Source: Cryptomeria japonica
Taxonomy: Eukaryota; Streptophyta; Pinopsida; Cupressales; Cupressaceae
NCBI RefSeq assembly: GCF_030272615.1
Contig: NC_081415.1
Coordinates: 506,929,373 to 506,989,372, forward strand
DNA: 60,000 nucleotides
Reading direction: 5' to 3'
A program made the translations under genes and the position numbers. Below the pieces are notes generated by a model, which did no database searches, was not told the DNA's origin, and was given only the letters and a program-made list of their open reading frames with translations. Below are positions 1-10,554 of the stretch, piece by piece (positions within the stretch are counted from its first letter, which is position 1; every line of letters starts with the position of its first letter).

Positions 1-990
1 ATCTATATTACTGGGTTTGTCTGATTTGCTTGCCGTATTGGGCGGGTCAGGTTTGGGCTCAGATACAAAATTAGGACAGTCCCAGGTTCACCCAGGGTTC
101 AAGCCAGAAACCCAGGGTGCTGATGCCAGACCCTAGGGCAACCTGAAGCCTTACCCAGACATACCCAACTCAAACGGACATGTGCAACTTAAAAATCTAG
201 TGATTAAAGAATTTCGTAAAACAAAAAAGCACATTTTTAAAATCTAATCTAGTCTAACGTAATCAGTATGACATTTTTGCCATAAAGTGATTCAAACAAC
301 ATTCATTTGACAAATACAAAAGAAAAACACACCTACTTTGCCTCCAAGATCCATTTTTCATTCCTGAAGTTTGCTGGCTATTTTTTCAAGGTGAAGGATT
401 GACAAAAGGATTCCAAAATGTTTCTTGAGTGTTACGGGAGAAAAATACCGTGTTTGTAAACAATTTCAATAGGTTGCCAGTTCTTCAACCGACTAAAATC
501 AGAATACATACTTCTTTATCCACTTAATTTAAGTGCTAACAATTGGTTGCAAAAAAGCTAAGGATTTGGTCTATATGCATTCCAACTTGCATCTCGTCAT
601 GTAAGAAAGCCAATTACAACAAGGGGGTGAGGAATTGGGATGTAACTCTTGAGTGTGCTGACTTGGATGCTTTTGTTGCATGACTTGCCTCAGTTTCCTT
701 AGATGAGGTAGAATCTACACATGACATGGCTACTAGGAGTGGTATTTTGGGTGCTTATGGTCCGAACCAAATTCTGACTTTGATGCTCTTGATGAAGAGC
801 AATATGGAAATTATTGATTGTTTATATTGACATTTGAAATTGAAAATCAAGAAATTATGAGTATCTAGTTTTTTATAAATTTTTAATATATGTATGGTTG
901 TACCCAGCCATACCAAACGTAAGGAAAAAAACCATCATATGGAGAACTTGTACCCAAACCTGAACCAGCAACATAGGCTAATATGTGGCA
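1..990. mobile_element. possible degenerate hAT-type remnant
   Basis: The stretch is bracketed by inverted copies of a short word: GGGTCAGGTTTGGG at 44-57 and CCCAAACCTGAACC at 953-966. Between them no intact frame survives. Around 700-835 a plus-strand frame reads like the acidic tail of a plant hAT transposase (DMATRSG near 724, then SDFDALDEEQYGNY before a stop, after one frameshift). The inverted words are short and no target duplication was found, so this is a tentative reading of a mostly featureless stretch. Confidence 0.25.
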
Positions 991-2699
991 CACATCCCCT
1001 CTTAGTTGTATAGGTCGAATGGGTAACTTGTGAAATTAGTTATTATTTAATTTCATTGGAGAGAAAGCCATATGATCCATTAGGATCCAAGAGAGATTGA
1101 ATGCCCCATTTGTCTTTTCTTTTCCAAAGAAGGGATGAAATGTTTGTGTCTTTTCCCCAAATAAGACAAAAAGCAACACACGTGACTTTTCATGTTCCTC
1201 AAATGACTCCACGTCCAACGCGTCTCTTTATTTCCTAAGCAAGAAAAGCGGTTTAAAGACATTTAGAGAGTGAATAAGAGCATTGAATCCATTCCCTAGT
1301 GAATGTATTATCAAGGAACGCAAGTTGGAGGTTGACATGACTAGGAAAAGAAGAATTACAGATGATGGGTTAAGTGGCAGACTTGCCAGTAAGAATAAGT
1401 GAAGTTGCATCTCTTCTCTTTGTACTTATTTTCTTAAGCAATAACAATCTAGTAGATGGGCAATTGCTGCTACCAATTTGTTTTTCCCCATCCCAAGATT
1501 TTCCCAGATAAAAATATTGCATTGTGTTGTAAAATTTCTTTGTTATTTAGTTTTTATTTCCAGCCTAATCAGCATTTTAATCCTCTTATTTAACTGTCAT
1601 TTGAACTTTTCAAGTAGCACAATATCAAATTGTGTTTTGTTAATTTCTATAGAGAAATTACAGATCACTATCTATAGGAAGTAAATACCATTTTGAGGAA
1701 TATGTTTTTGATATTAAAAGCAGCATAACAAGGGTGCTGACCATATAGATAAAACAGCCTGAAGGCAGCTTCAGCATGCTATTAACAGCATATTAACAGT
1801 AGTCCAGTCAATAAAATCAGAAAAAAGTCTAGAGTAAATAACCAGTAGTAATAAAGTTTTGAAGTTTTTGAAACTATACAACCAAAAAACCAAAAAAACA
1901 GCTAAAATGTGGCTAAGCAAATAGGCCATCCCAATCCTCAGTAAGGAATTTAAACAGGTCCTTGCAGTTTCTGTCCTCATCGCCAACCTTCTTGAGCTCC
2001 TTCTTCGGCAATAGACAAAGCGTGGCTATGGTTGTGAAGAAAAAACACTCCATTTACCATTTGAAGGTAGTGAAAAAGGCATACAAAGGAGTTTCATTCA
2101 TTTGGCTACCCTCTCAATAAGATCCTTTTGAATTTCAGGCAAGCCAAAAACATGGTAGCAGAAACGGCCCCCTTTGGTTTTCGAGTTGCATATGAATATT
2201 AATCCTGTGATATCATTCATCAATAAATTACTATTCCCTGGAAAGTAACCAAAAGGCAATCTCCAAATAGTTGCCCTAATTCTTCTAACATTTAATTTTC
2301 TTGAAAACCCCATTATTTCACAATAGCTACATAATGGTATCATGCTGTTACATCCATCTTTTACATGGATGAATTTATTCTGTTTTGGAGATTTATATTG
2401 CTAACATTGCAATTGATATGAACATCAAAGAGATGAATGATACTGGCGTGAATATTTATATTAATGATTGTTTAATATGTTTTTATTTAATTAGTGGAAT
2501 CGTGAATGGCTAAGATTCAACCTAACTATGTTTTTTTGTGTCTAAGTGGATGCAGGATAGCTAACGCCCTCAGAAGGGAGGGAAAGGATCATCAAGGAGA
2601 GGAATGCAAACTTCAGAAGAGATCAAACTTGCTATCAAGCCCTGAACTTAAAGATAAGTTGCCTTGGGGGTTAGTCATTACCTTGGTATTGGGTGGTTT
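991..2699. other. no recognisable gene
   Basis: Only short frames of 60-80 codons occur here, on both strands, without a recognisable domain, start context or neighbour logic. The sequence is AT-rich with simple T and A runs. I see no RNA gene, terminal repeat or tandem repeat that I can support. Confidence 0.5.
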
Positions 2700-3043
2700 G
2701 TCATAGCCAGTCAGTCAGATAGGTGGTTGGTCTTTTCCTTTAACAGCTATCTTAATATTTATAATTCTATATTTCTTTTGTCTTTAATTATTGAAATAAT
2801 ATTATATCTATTCTATAATGGTCATCTTAGTTGTTGACTTAGTTGTTTTTTTAGTTTGTTTAGTGTAACTACTGCTTCTTTTATTATAAGGCGTAGTTAG
2901 CTTTTTAGCTTTTTAAGCATATTTAGCTTTTTAGCTTCAGTTAAATGGTTTGTTCTTTTTAGAACACCGTCATGTAATTCTCTATATATACATTGTATAT
3001 TCATGAATAAGATTAGATCAATTATTTATACAATTATTTTTCA
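2700..3043 (+). mobile_element. 3' part of a 5' LTR
   Basis: The segment ends in TTTTTCA immediately before a primer-binding-site-like sequence, as a 5' LTR does. A TATA-like box (TCTATATATA, 2981-2990) and a T-rich transcript start region lie about 50 bases upstream of the end, in the order expected for U3-R-U5. The layout resembles short Ty1/copia LTRs. The 5' boundary could not be located; 2700 is only an approximate limit. No internal pol domain of this element was found to the right, where other insertions follow. Confidence 0.45.
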
Positions 3044-3055
3044 TGGTATTAGAGC
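3044..3055 (+). promoter_or_regulatory. primer-binding site (initiator tRNA-Met type)
   Basis: TGGTATTAGAGC differs at one base from TGGTATCAGAGC, the usual plant LTR-retrotransposon site complementary to the 3' end of initiator tRNA-Met. It directly follows the LTR end, so reverse transcription of this element would have started here. Confidence 0.6.
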
Positions 3056-4558
3056 GAGTCAATGGGAATTTTTAGGATTGTGCAAATTTTTTTAAAAATT
3101 CGTGGAGGCAATACCTAGAATTTATTTCCAGAAATTATTTTAAGTGATTTTTTAATGAAAAAAATCATTAGTGCTTTTTCAAAGATTCGAGGGCATTTTC
3201 GGAGTTCGAGGGTTTCTGGGCGAGTTTTGTTTCTGCTAAAAAAAATTCTAGTTTTTTTTGGCCAAGGGAAATCACGTTTTCTAAAAACCACGATTTTTTC
3301 GCTTGCACAATGCAGTTTTTTTTTCTTTTTTGTTCATACTCTGAGAAGGTAGTAGTGTTTTTTTTTCCCAGTGGCACGACGGATTTTTTAGGCATCATTT
3401 TTGTTTTTTGCACCCGACACAATTCATCTGTGTTTTAATGCATTTTGACAGTCACGATTTTCGTCCTTCGGCCGATATTTTGGGGGCACGCAAGGGTTTT
3501 TTCTCCTTCAACGAGAATTTCGTCATTTTTTGGTACGCGATTTTTAAGTGTTGTTCTGTGCATGTTTTTTTGTGCGTTTTTACTGACGGCCAATGCTTTT
3601 TCTTGAATTTCTAGACCTGCAAATTTTGCTCTCTGCCTGTGACTAGGGTAGGATTTTTTTTGTGCACGATTTCTTGTGTGTAGAAAATATTCCGTGGCTA
3701 GGGCACAATTTTTTGTGCCTTTGGGTACAATGATTTCTTGTGCCTTAGGGTTTTTAGCTGATTTTTTTGCGTTTTCAAAAAATTTATGGGTTTTCTGATT
3801 TTTTTCCACAAAAAATCATGGAGGGTTTTGCTTGATTTTTTCCTCAAAAATCAGGGTTTTGCCTCGTGATGTATGATGTTTTGCCGCATGATGTTTTAGG
3901 GTTTTGTTTGATTTTTTCCTCAAAAATCATGTTTGGCTTTGATCAATTTTTCTCCTAAAAAATCATGTATCATCTGTAATTCGCAATGTTCGCGTCAAGG
4001 GTTTTACCCTTTTTTTCCACAAAAACGATGATTTGTAACCTCAGATTTATGGTTTTTTCGATTTTTCTCCTAAAAATTGTGAATTCTCTCTTGGAGGGTT
4101 CCTATTTTAGGGTTTGACGATTTTTTCCACAAAAATTGTGGTTTGTTGCAATTTGTTTTCGTTTGCATCTGGCATTGCTAGGGCAAACTTCTGCAATTGT
4201 GGTTTGTTGCAATTTGTTTTCGTTTGCATCTGGCATTGCTAGGGCAAACTTCTGCAATTGTGGTATCTTGCAATCTATTTTGGAGTTGCTAGAGCAAACA
4301 ATGCTCAGTGCTCTTCTGCAAAAGTTTTTGCGGTTTTTGTCAAAATCGTGTTTGTTGCTCATTGGAGGGTTTGCCGATTTTTCCTCAAAATCGTGGTTTC
4401 AAGCGTGTGAGGATTACATCAAGTTGGACAATTTCTGGTACTCTTGGTCATTAACATTTTGCAGATCCTGGGAGGGTCTTTGTAGCAACAGAGTATTCTT
4501 TCCATTGCATTTGTGATCAAAAGACCTACAGTTTCTTCTATAGGGTATTGACTACTAT
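3056..4558 (+). other. retroelement leader with repeated small hairpins
   Basis: This T-rich stretch follows the primer-binding site and has no convincing ORF. It repeats a short inverted motif, GATTTTTTCCTCAAAAATC or close variants, at about 3797-3817, 3834-3852, 3910-3928, 3944-3963, 4060-4078, 4119-4137 and 4376-4392. Each could fold into a 5-7 bp stem with a CCTC or CCAC loop. Its position suits an untranslated leader between the primer-binding site and gag. The element is interrupted at 4558 by LTR C. Confidence 0.45.
4140..4261 (+). repeat. perfect 61-bp tandem duplication
   Basis: Two adjacent identical 61-bp copies (4140-4200 and 4201-4261) both run from GGTTTGTTGCAATTTG to CTGCAATTGT. 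They lie inside the hairpin-rich leader. Perfect identity suggests a recent slippage or replication event. Confidence 0.9.
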
Positions 4559-5421
4559 TGATGTGTTTTTTACACACATGCAAACACAAAATAAAATACT
4601 CAAACGTAACTTATCCTCTCTTGAATAAAGCTTCTCAAATGCTGAAGATTGGCTTAAGGATCACTTGAGACAACTCCAAGGTTTATAAGTGTCAGGTCTT
4701 GATGTGTGGATAAGCACGAGTGGTCATTGTGATTGCTATTTCATCAAGGGGCCTTTTGACTTGAGAGGAGACTCTTGAAGTACTTTGCGGATGATATGTA
4801 GTGAAGTCTTTTCCTACTACTACGAGATGTTTATCAAAAAAAAAATGACAAAAAATGAGAGTTGAGAGGTTCTAATTACTCTAGGAATGGATGGATGAAA
4901 GACGAGATGAGTCAAGCTATACTAGTCTTAGCATCGCCATACAAGAACAACTTTACCAAAACTAGTGCAATCTTCTAAGGAAATTTAGAGATTTTCAAAT
5001 CGTTACTAAGCATAAGACACCATCACTTGAATGCATACCCATGATTAAGCAACAATTGAACTTAAATACTTTCAATGATTCTAGTTGACCATGCAAGGCA
5101 CACTTATAATCAATAAGAGGCTAGTGGTATGGATTTCAAGCTTCACTATGCGTCAAGTATAACATTCCATCATTTAATCTAAATACTTAAAGTAATATCA
5201 AAGATTGACTTGAGAAGATGAAAAACCATGCAATAAGCTTCAAAGATTGAATAGAAACACCATGACTTCAATGTTTTATTAATCTAAAAAGTCAAACAAC
5301 AACAATTCTTCAAGTCCTTCTCTTATCACTCTTGAATACTATCTCTAATGTCTAGTCTTTCTAGGTTAATCATCGATTAACTTACTAACTTATTAACCTT
5401 TTACAAATGAAATGAGTGGAG

Positions 5422-5430
5422 TTTATATAG
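5422..5430 (-). promoter_or_regulatory. LTR C TATA box
   Basis: On the minus strand CTATATAAA is preceded by TTAGGGTTT and TTCATTG elements, in the same order as upstream of the LTR A TATA box at 33418. About 860 bases remain to the end of the LTR, comparable with LTR A. It probably drives minus-strand transcription from this LTR. Confidence 0.55.
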
Positions 5431-5629
5431 GACTCCAAATACAATGAAGGGCCAAGACCGAATGAAGATCAAGGGCCGAGATTTTGTCACATAAACCCTA
5501 ATTAGGGTTTGATACAAATGAAACCCTATCTAGATAAGCATCATCATGGAATCAACCAATGAGAAAACATGTGCTGACACAAAAATCAAGGAAGCATCCT
5601 CCAATGAGAAAATGAATTGCCAAGTAGGA

Positions 5630-6391
5630 TCATAACAAACTATCTTCTAGAATCTTGTTTCCTTTCTCTCCTTCCCTCTTGCCATATTCAATGAATTTGG
5701 ACACTATGCCCTCTATCTCAGTCATCGGGATCTCAAGTAGAGACTTCAACTGTTCCTCCATGTGCATGACTTCATCGAAAGCTTTGACAATGGCATTCTC
5801 CCATTCAGGTTCGAGTCCTTGGGTTTTGTTGGCTAGTACCACGAGTTCAAGCATATAATCCAACTATCCTTTGGTGATCATTCCATTAGTCCCATGGAAG
5901 ATAACTCTTATTCTTTCTTCCAACTCTCTAGCTTCTATAATCGCCCCAGGATCAATTTTCTTCTCCAAAACAATATGTGCTACTTCTACTATCTTATCAT
6001 GAATACGATGCATATCATCCTAAACTTGACTGCATCCGTTTCCACTCTCCTCAAAAACGATCTTCTTTGTGCGAAGTAGACTACTCCATTGTAAAAAGCT
6101 GGGTGTAGATCCTTCTCTTCTTATCTTCTCTCTTGATAAGACTTCCCTAGGTGTTTTCCTTATTAATTGCAATACGGGAATGATGACATCTCTAGCATGA
6201 GCAAATGCTTTAAAGGCCTCTATGAGAACATGAGTTCTTCCAAGGACTCTTATGACTGTGTCGAGTGTCTTCATTATGCCCTTCATGAATTCGCTAACTC
6301 TAGTATATGAATTTGTTGGCATTATTGTCATTGATGTCAAAAGGATGTCAAGAGAGGTTGCAGAGATGCAGGTAGTAGTCGCACATAACAC
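5630..6391 (-). pseudogene. degenerate accessory-type ORF within LTR C
   Basis: A minus-strand frame of about 250 codons is broken by two stops, near 6018 and 5864. The fragments read FMKGIMKTLDTVIRVLGR, then TPSFLQWSSLL, KINPGAIIEARELEERI and MEEQLKSLLEIPMTEIEG before a final stop at 5630. The composition is strongly helical and charged, and coding bias runs through both stops, which argues for a decayed real protein. It lies upstream of the LTR promoter, inside what should be U3, an unusual place for an ORF. It resembles the C-terminal part of post-pol accessory proteins of plant retroelements, but I cannot name a family. Confidence 0.4.
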
Positions 6392-6705
6392 GCAGGTTAT
6401 GCTGTGCTATTGTGCATAAGACGTCGTGTTATGTTGCTGGAGTTTCGACCTAATTCATCGACCCCACATTGTCCGCAGTAGTGACCGAGTTTCGAGTTGG
6501 GATTGAGAGTCGTGATTTCCACGTGGCAGCAAATTGTTTGATTCACGTGTATCTGTGGGTCCCGTGGTGTGTTCAAATGCAGGGAAGAGACCGTGCGGTA
6601 TAACACTTGAGTGAAGAAGAAGACCTTTCGCAACTAACCCGTAGCATTGAGATGAAATTTGCACTAGTCGTGCGGGATAAAAGTTTCATTGAGGTCGAAG
6701 ACCAC

Positions 6706-7385
6706 CCGCTATCCCACTGCATGATGAGCAAGAGTTTGTGACTGCGCGAGGCAAGAAAAGTCAAAGGGAAATGTGTTCCCCCGCTATCCTGCACCACGCA
6801 AAGTATGTGCATGGTGTTCGTGCGGGATAAATCCAAGCTGGGTATAGCGACTCCTGCTATCCCGCAGCTTGTTTGAATTGAGATTGAAGGTCTTGCGGGG
6901 TAACAAAAGATGAAGCAAGAGATGCTTCCCGCCATCCCGCGGCATGATGAACGAGTGAAAGGTGACCATGCGGAATCATGAGGACAAAGGTAAGAATCGG
7001 GCTCCCCACTATCCCGCGTCGTCGAAAGTGAGGAGCGATGGTCATGTGGGGCAACGCAAGGTGAAGCGAGATATGCAACCCGCTATCCCGCGATACGAAG
7101 TAAAACAAGATGATGGTCAAGCGGGGAAACATGATGATAGCAGAAGAATGTTCCCGCTATCCCGCACCGTTCAAGGTGGGTATGCAATGGTCGTGCGGGA
7201 CAAGACAGTGAAGCGAGAAAAGGATCCCGCTATCCCGCAACCTGCAGATGGATGTAAAGTGGATCCCACGGGATAAGTTAAGACAAGAAGATGGTGCATC
7301 CCGCCAGCCCACATGGGTACAATGGGCGTATGAATGATGATGCGGGGCAAGTTAAAATGCAATATGGCGAGCATCCCGCAGCGAC
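6706..7385. repeat. about 10-copy array, period 72-76 bp, in LTR C
   Basis: The core CCCGCTATCCCGCA or a variant starts near 6706, 6781, 6853, 6929, 7005, 7080, 7154, 7227, 7301 and 7376, a spacing of 72-76 bases. Between successive cores lies the inverse word GTGCGGGATAA or GTGGGGCAA, so each unit can pair CCCGC with GCGGG across about 30 bases. The rest of each unit is poorly conserved while the pairing words persist. Confidence 0.8.
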
Positions 7386-7717
7386 AGAATTTAAGGTCAT
7401 CATGACCATTTGAGGTGTTTGAATAGTAAGAAATGCTTATGTAACAGATTCACACACTCCTGTTTTGGACCAATTTGCTCTGCGGCAACGTGCGTAGAGT
7501 GAATTTGTCTGTTTACTAGGCTTGTGTTGCAAAAAATGTTGGCTTTGACAAAGAAATTATTCACAATTTAACAGGAGAAATCAAAAGGTACAAGACAAAC
7601 ATTTGAACTAATATCTATGCTGACAGTTTGTATCCAATTTGGACTCAGACAAGTTTCCCCTGATTCTCAAAACACTATTTTTTCATCGGAAATTGCACGG
7701 CTCTTGGGTGTTGGACA

Positions 7718-8355
7718 AAAACCTAGGGTTTGATGCTCAAACGTGAACAAAAACAGTGAATAGTGAACATAATCTTGATTATATTAAGGAATAGTCCATA
7801 ACCTAGTGAAAATCCTTTTCCAAACGCGTGGATTTGTTGTGGTTTTTGACGAAACCCTAGGGTTTGATGCTCAACAGTAAACAGGAACAGTGAATAGTGA
7901 ACATAATCTTGATTATTTTAAAGGAATCGTCCGCAACCATGCAAATCCTTTTCCAGATGCGTGGATTTGTTGTGGTTTTTGAAATTGAATGATAGTAATA
8001 GTTGAACTTTCCATTTTTGTTTACGTGGAACAGATGTGGCGATTGACAGGTCAGCTTCGCGTACTGTGAATCATTGTGAATTCAGAGTACACGAAGCTCA
8101 ACAAACTAGGGTTTGATGCAGGAACCCTAGGATTTGAAGATGCTGAAAAGTGAAGAGGAACAGTGAATAGTGAACATAATCTTGATTATTTTAAAAGAAT
8201 CGTCCGTAACCGTGCACATCCTTTTCCAGACGAGTGGATTTGTGGTGGTTTTTGAATTGAATGATGGTACAGGTTGAACTTTCAAATTATGTTTACGTGG
8301 AACGGATCTGGCGATTGACAGGTCAGATTCAGAGTACTCTGAATTAGTGTGAATT
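7718..8355. repeat. three-copy degenerate tandem repeat, 140-250 bp
   Basis: Three units start near 7718, 7853 and 8105, each with CTAGGGTTTGATG followed by AACAGTGAATAGTGAACATA, a CCTTTTCCAGA-type word and GTGGATTTGT. The second and third units also share TTTACGTGGAAC and GGCGATTGACAGGTCAG, giving about 250 bases each; the first is shorter. It lies near the transcriptional start side of LTR C. Confidence 0.75.
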
Positions 8356-8413
8356 GGTTAGCCGCCCTTGTTTATCTAGAATTTGTTCAATATTGAGAGC
8401 TTGCCACCCATCA

Positions 8414-8983
8414 CTATTGGCGCAACCCTACCTCGATAGCTCCTTCAAATATAGGAGTTGTTAATATTATTGGCTCGTCCTTTGTCAAGCCTGGATAGGT
8501 TTGTAGATAATTTGGATGGTTGTGTCAGTCCCGATGTTGCAAAAAACTTTATAAAGTCAATTAAGTCAGGGGAATCAAAAATAGCAGCCATCTCTAATCC
8601 CTTGAAGGCTAGAAATAGCAATCAATTGATTGAATCAGCGAAAATTGTAGACACCTCATATGTGGTAACCCAATGCTCTAACCTGGAAGTTTCTAACTTG
8701 CCCCCTTTGGTCGAAAACCTCCAAAGGGGCGATGACAAGAATATGGTTAATGAGGCCAATGTTATTTTGGAAAAGAAAAACACCCAAGAATTAGCCTTAG
8801 ACAAAATTGGGCAAGCTATTGCCTTGAGCAATAGCAAAATCAATAAGAACCTCAACAGCAGAAAATCTTTTAATGGACCCACAAAACCCTTAGCCCCCCC
8901 AAAAGGTTCATAATAACAATGATCAAGAAGATGCAATGCTTGAGACTGTTAACAACAATGGCAACAACCATCAACGCTTGAAC
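8414..8983 (+). pseudogene. unidentified ORF, 5' part
   Basis: An open frame runs from about 8458 to 8913, then shifts by one base at a C/A run (8895-8905) and continues as NNNDQEDAMLETVNNNGNNH into the hAT element at 8984. The protein is hydrophilic and Asn/Ser/Lys-rich (SLDRFVDNLDG, SPDVAKNFIKSIKSGESK) with no domain I recognise. The frame resumes exactly after the transposon at 10555. It could be ORF1 of a retroelement or a host gene; a Lys/Arg-rich end at about 11220-11345 would suit a nucleic-acid-binding ORF1-type protein. The true start is unclear because LTR C abuts it. Confidence 0.45.
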
Positions 8984-10546
8984 CATAGTTGAACTACTCA
9001 CTGAAAACTCGGTCGCGGTTTTTTCTTCAGGGCGAGTTTTTACGACTTTTACTCATCATTTTAACTCGCCGAATTCTTGGGAAAAACTCGTCGAGTTTTT
9101 GGCGAGTTTTTCACAAAAACTCGGCGAGTTTCTATAAAAAACTCGGCTGCATTAAAAAGAAAGGCCCAAACATGTTAAAAAATTATCTATTTTTTTTTCA
9201 AGTCAGTCTCATTCTCTTCATCAGAATATATACATGAAATATAACATTTAAGTATAAGTCACATTTCAATATAAATGTGACTTATACTTTAAGTTATATT
9301 TCATGTATATATTGGCAGGATGTTTGAGAGTGGTTTCAAATCTCTAGGAGTTATAATGCAAATTCTAGGTTTTAGAAGATCTTTTAAATTTTCAGATAGT
9401 CAAATTTCAGTAATCAATATGCTCCTATCAACATTCTCTCACTCTCTCGATCTCACACACTTTATTTCCCCAAATTTTAGACCTATCTATCTCCCTATCA
9501 CTCTTCCTCTATCCCCCTCTCTACCACTCTCCATCTCACTCTCTCCTCTCTCCCCCAAGATCTAGACCTATCTCTCTACCCCTCTCTTCCTCACCCTCAG
9601 ACCCCCACGAGGGGTGCTAACCTCAACCTGATTTTATTTTGCAGATGCTTGGTGGCAAAGTTGGGGTGGATATACCCCAAATCTCAAAAATTTTGCCCTC
9701 AGAATCTTATGTTAACCTTGTAGTTCATCCAGTTGTGAGCGCAATTGTTGGAGCTTGTTTGAGGCCATCCACACAAAGAAGAGGAGAAAGTTAGCTCAAA
9801 AACGCCTCAATGACCTTGTCTTTGTGCAATATAATCTTCGGTTGCGCATAAGGTAGAGGAAGCACCAGCTGGTCCAGTTGATTTGGATGATATAGATCCT
9901 TACAGTGATTGGACATCGCAAGAGCAGCCTCCATTGTTTACAAAGGATGACATCAATGATTTGGAGAGGCAGGCTACAGAGGAAGGGGGTGGATTTTGTT
10001 TCACACTGGATGACATTGAAGAGGATGAGGAGGATGAGGAGTCATTGTCAGTGCCAGGAGCAGCTAGCGGCAGAGCTACATCTAGGATGGAGGACCAGTC
10101 ACAGCCTGAGCCAGCCATATCGAGCATGGAGGCACAATCACACCCACAACAGACCACTAGGACTAGACCCTCTAGTTCTACCTCTCCCCTAGTTTTTACT
10201 AGAACTGGGAAGAGGAAGATGTGATTGTAATGATGTATTTACTTTTAGTTTTACAAAAACTATTTACTATTTTGCTTCTAGCCATCAGCATTCCTCACGA
10301 GGATGCGATTTTGTACTCACTTCGCATTTAAATATATCTAGACTAAGCTTGTTTCTTTTGTGTTCCCATTTATTAACTCATTGGATACATCTTCTCATTG
10401 AATTTTGCAAAAAAAAATGCATTTCTAATTAAATTTAAGCAATTCTTTAAGCTGTTGAGTTTTTTGCCGAGTACTGGTCGAGTTTTTCCCGAGTTTTATT
10501 TTCAGGCCTTGGCGAGTTTTTGGTTTTGGCGAGTAGTTCTACTATG
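8984..10546 (+). mobile_element. hAT-1, 1,563-bp non-autonomous hAT transposon
   Basis: Terminal inverted repeats CATAGTTGAACTACTC (8984-8999) and GAGTAGTTCTACTATG (10531-10546) match at 15 of 16 positions. An exact 8-bp target duplication GCTTGAAC lies at 8976-8983 and 10547-10554, the size typical of hAT elements. Subterminal regions on both sides repeat the word GCGAGTTTTT or its inverse, like transposase-binding repeats. Inside is only the C-terminal part of a transposase, so the copy could not move by itself. Removing it with one duplication restores the flanking frame. Confidence 0.93.
9640..10224 (+). pseudogene. hAT transposase C-terminal remnant
   Basis: The region begins with a WWQSWGGYTPNLKNFALRIL-like stretch at about 9648. 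Next come decayed relatives of the hAT dimerisation block: a CSAIVGACLRPSTQRR-like stretch where intact relatives have a conserved Cys/Trp core, and an RLNDLVFVQYNLRLR-like stretch across frameshifts. From 9883 an open frame carries an acidic tail (DDIDPYSDW, DDIEEDEEDEESL) ending at 10224. This is the order seen in plant hAT proteins of the DUF659 group. The N-terminal BED finger, DUF659 and catalytic region are missing. The same block recurs in hAT-2 at 12895-13250. Confidence 0.75.
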
Positions 10547-10554
10547 GCTTGAAC

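Larger units (their letters stand above)
4559..8413 (-). mobile_element. LTR C, 3.86-kb solo LTR (minus orientation)
   Basis: The ends form an inverted pair TGATG/CATCA and are flanked by CTAT on both sides (4555-4558 and 8414-8417); the duplication is only 4 bp clean, so the boundaries are tentative. Read on the minus strand, the last 250 bases match the end of LTR A: both contain CAAGAGAGGATAAG, GTATTTTATT and GTGTTTG in the same order, plus a shared CCCCTTGATGAAA and GTGCTTATCCACAC. A TATA box lies at 5422-5430. Upstream of it are a degenerate ORF (5630-6391), a 74-bp array (6706-7385) and a three-copy repeat (7718-8355). No internal domain or second LTR was found, which suggests a solo LTR. 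Confidence 0.6.

Noticed and set aside
3435-3809. 124-codon minus-strand Lys-rich frame
   Set aside because: It is the complement of a T-rich leader with A/T hairpins; Lys richness follows from AAA codons.
6573-7374. Several overlapping frames of 60-120 codons over the 74-bp array
   Set aside because: They arise from repeated CCCGC/GCGGG words on both strands; no frame is preferred over the others.
6706-7385. Possible CRISPR array
   Set aside because: The units are degenerate, the repeat core is short and pairs with the spacer-side word, no cas genes exist, and the genome is eukaryotic.
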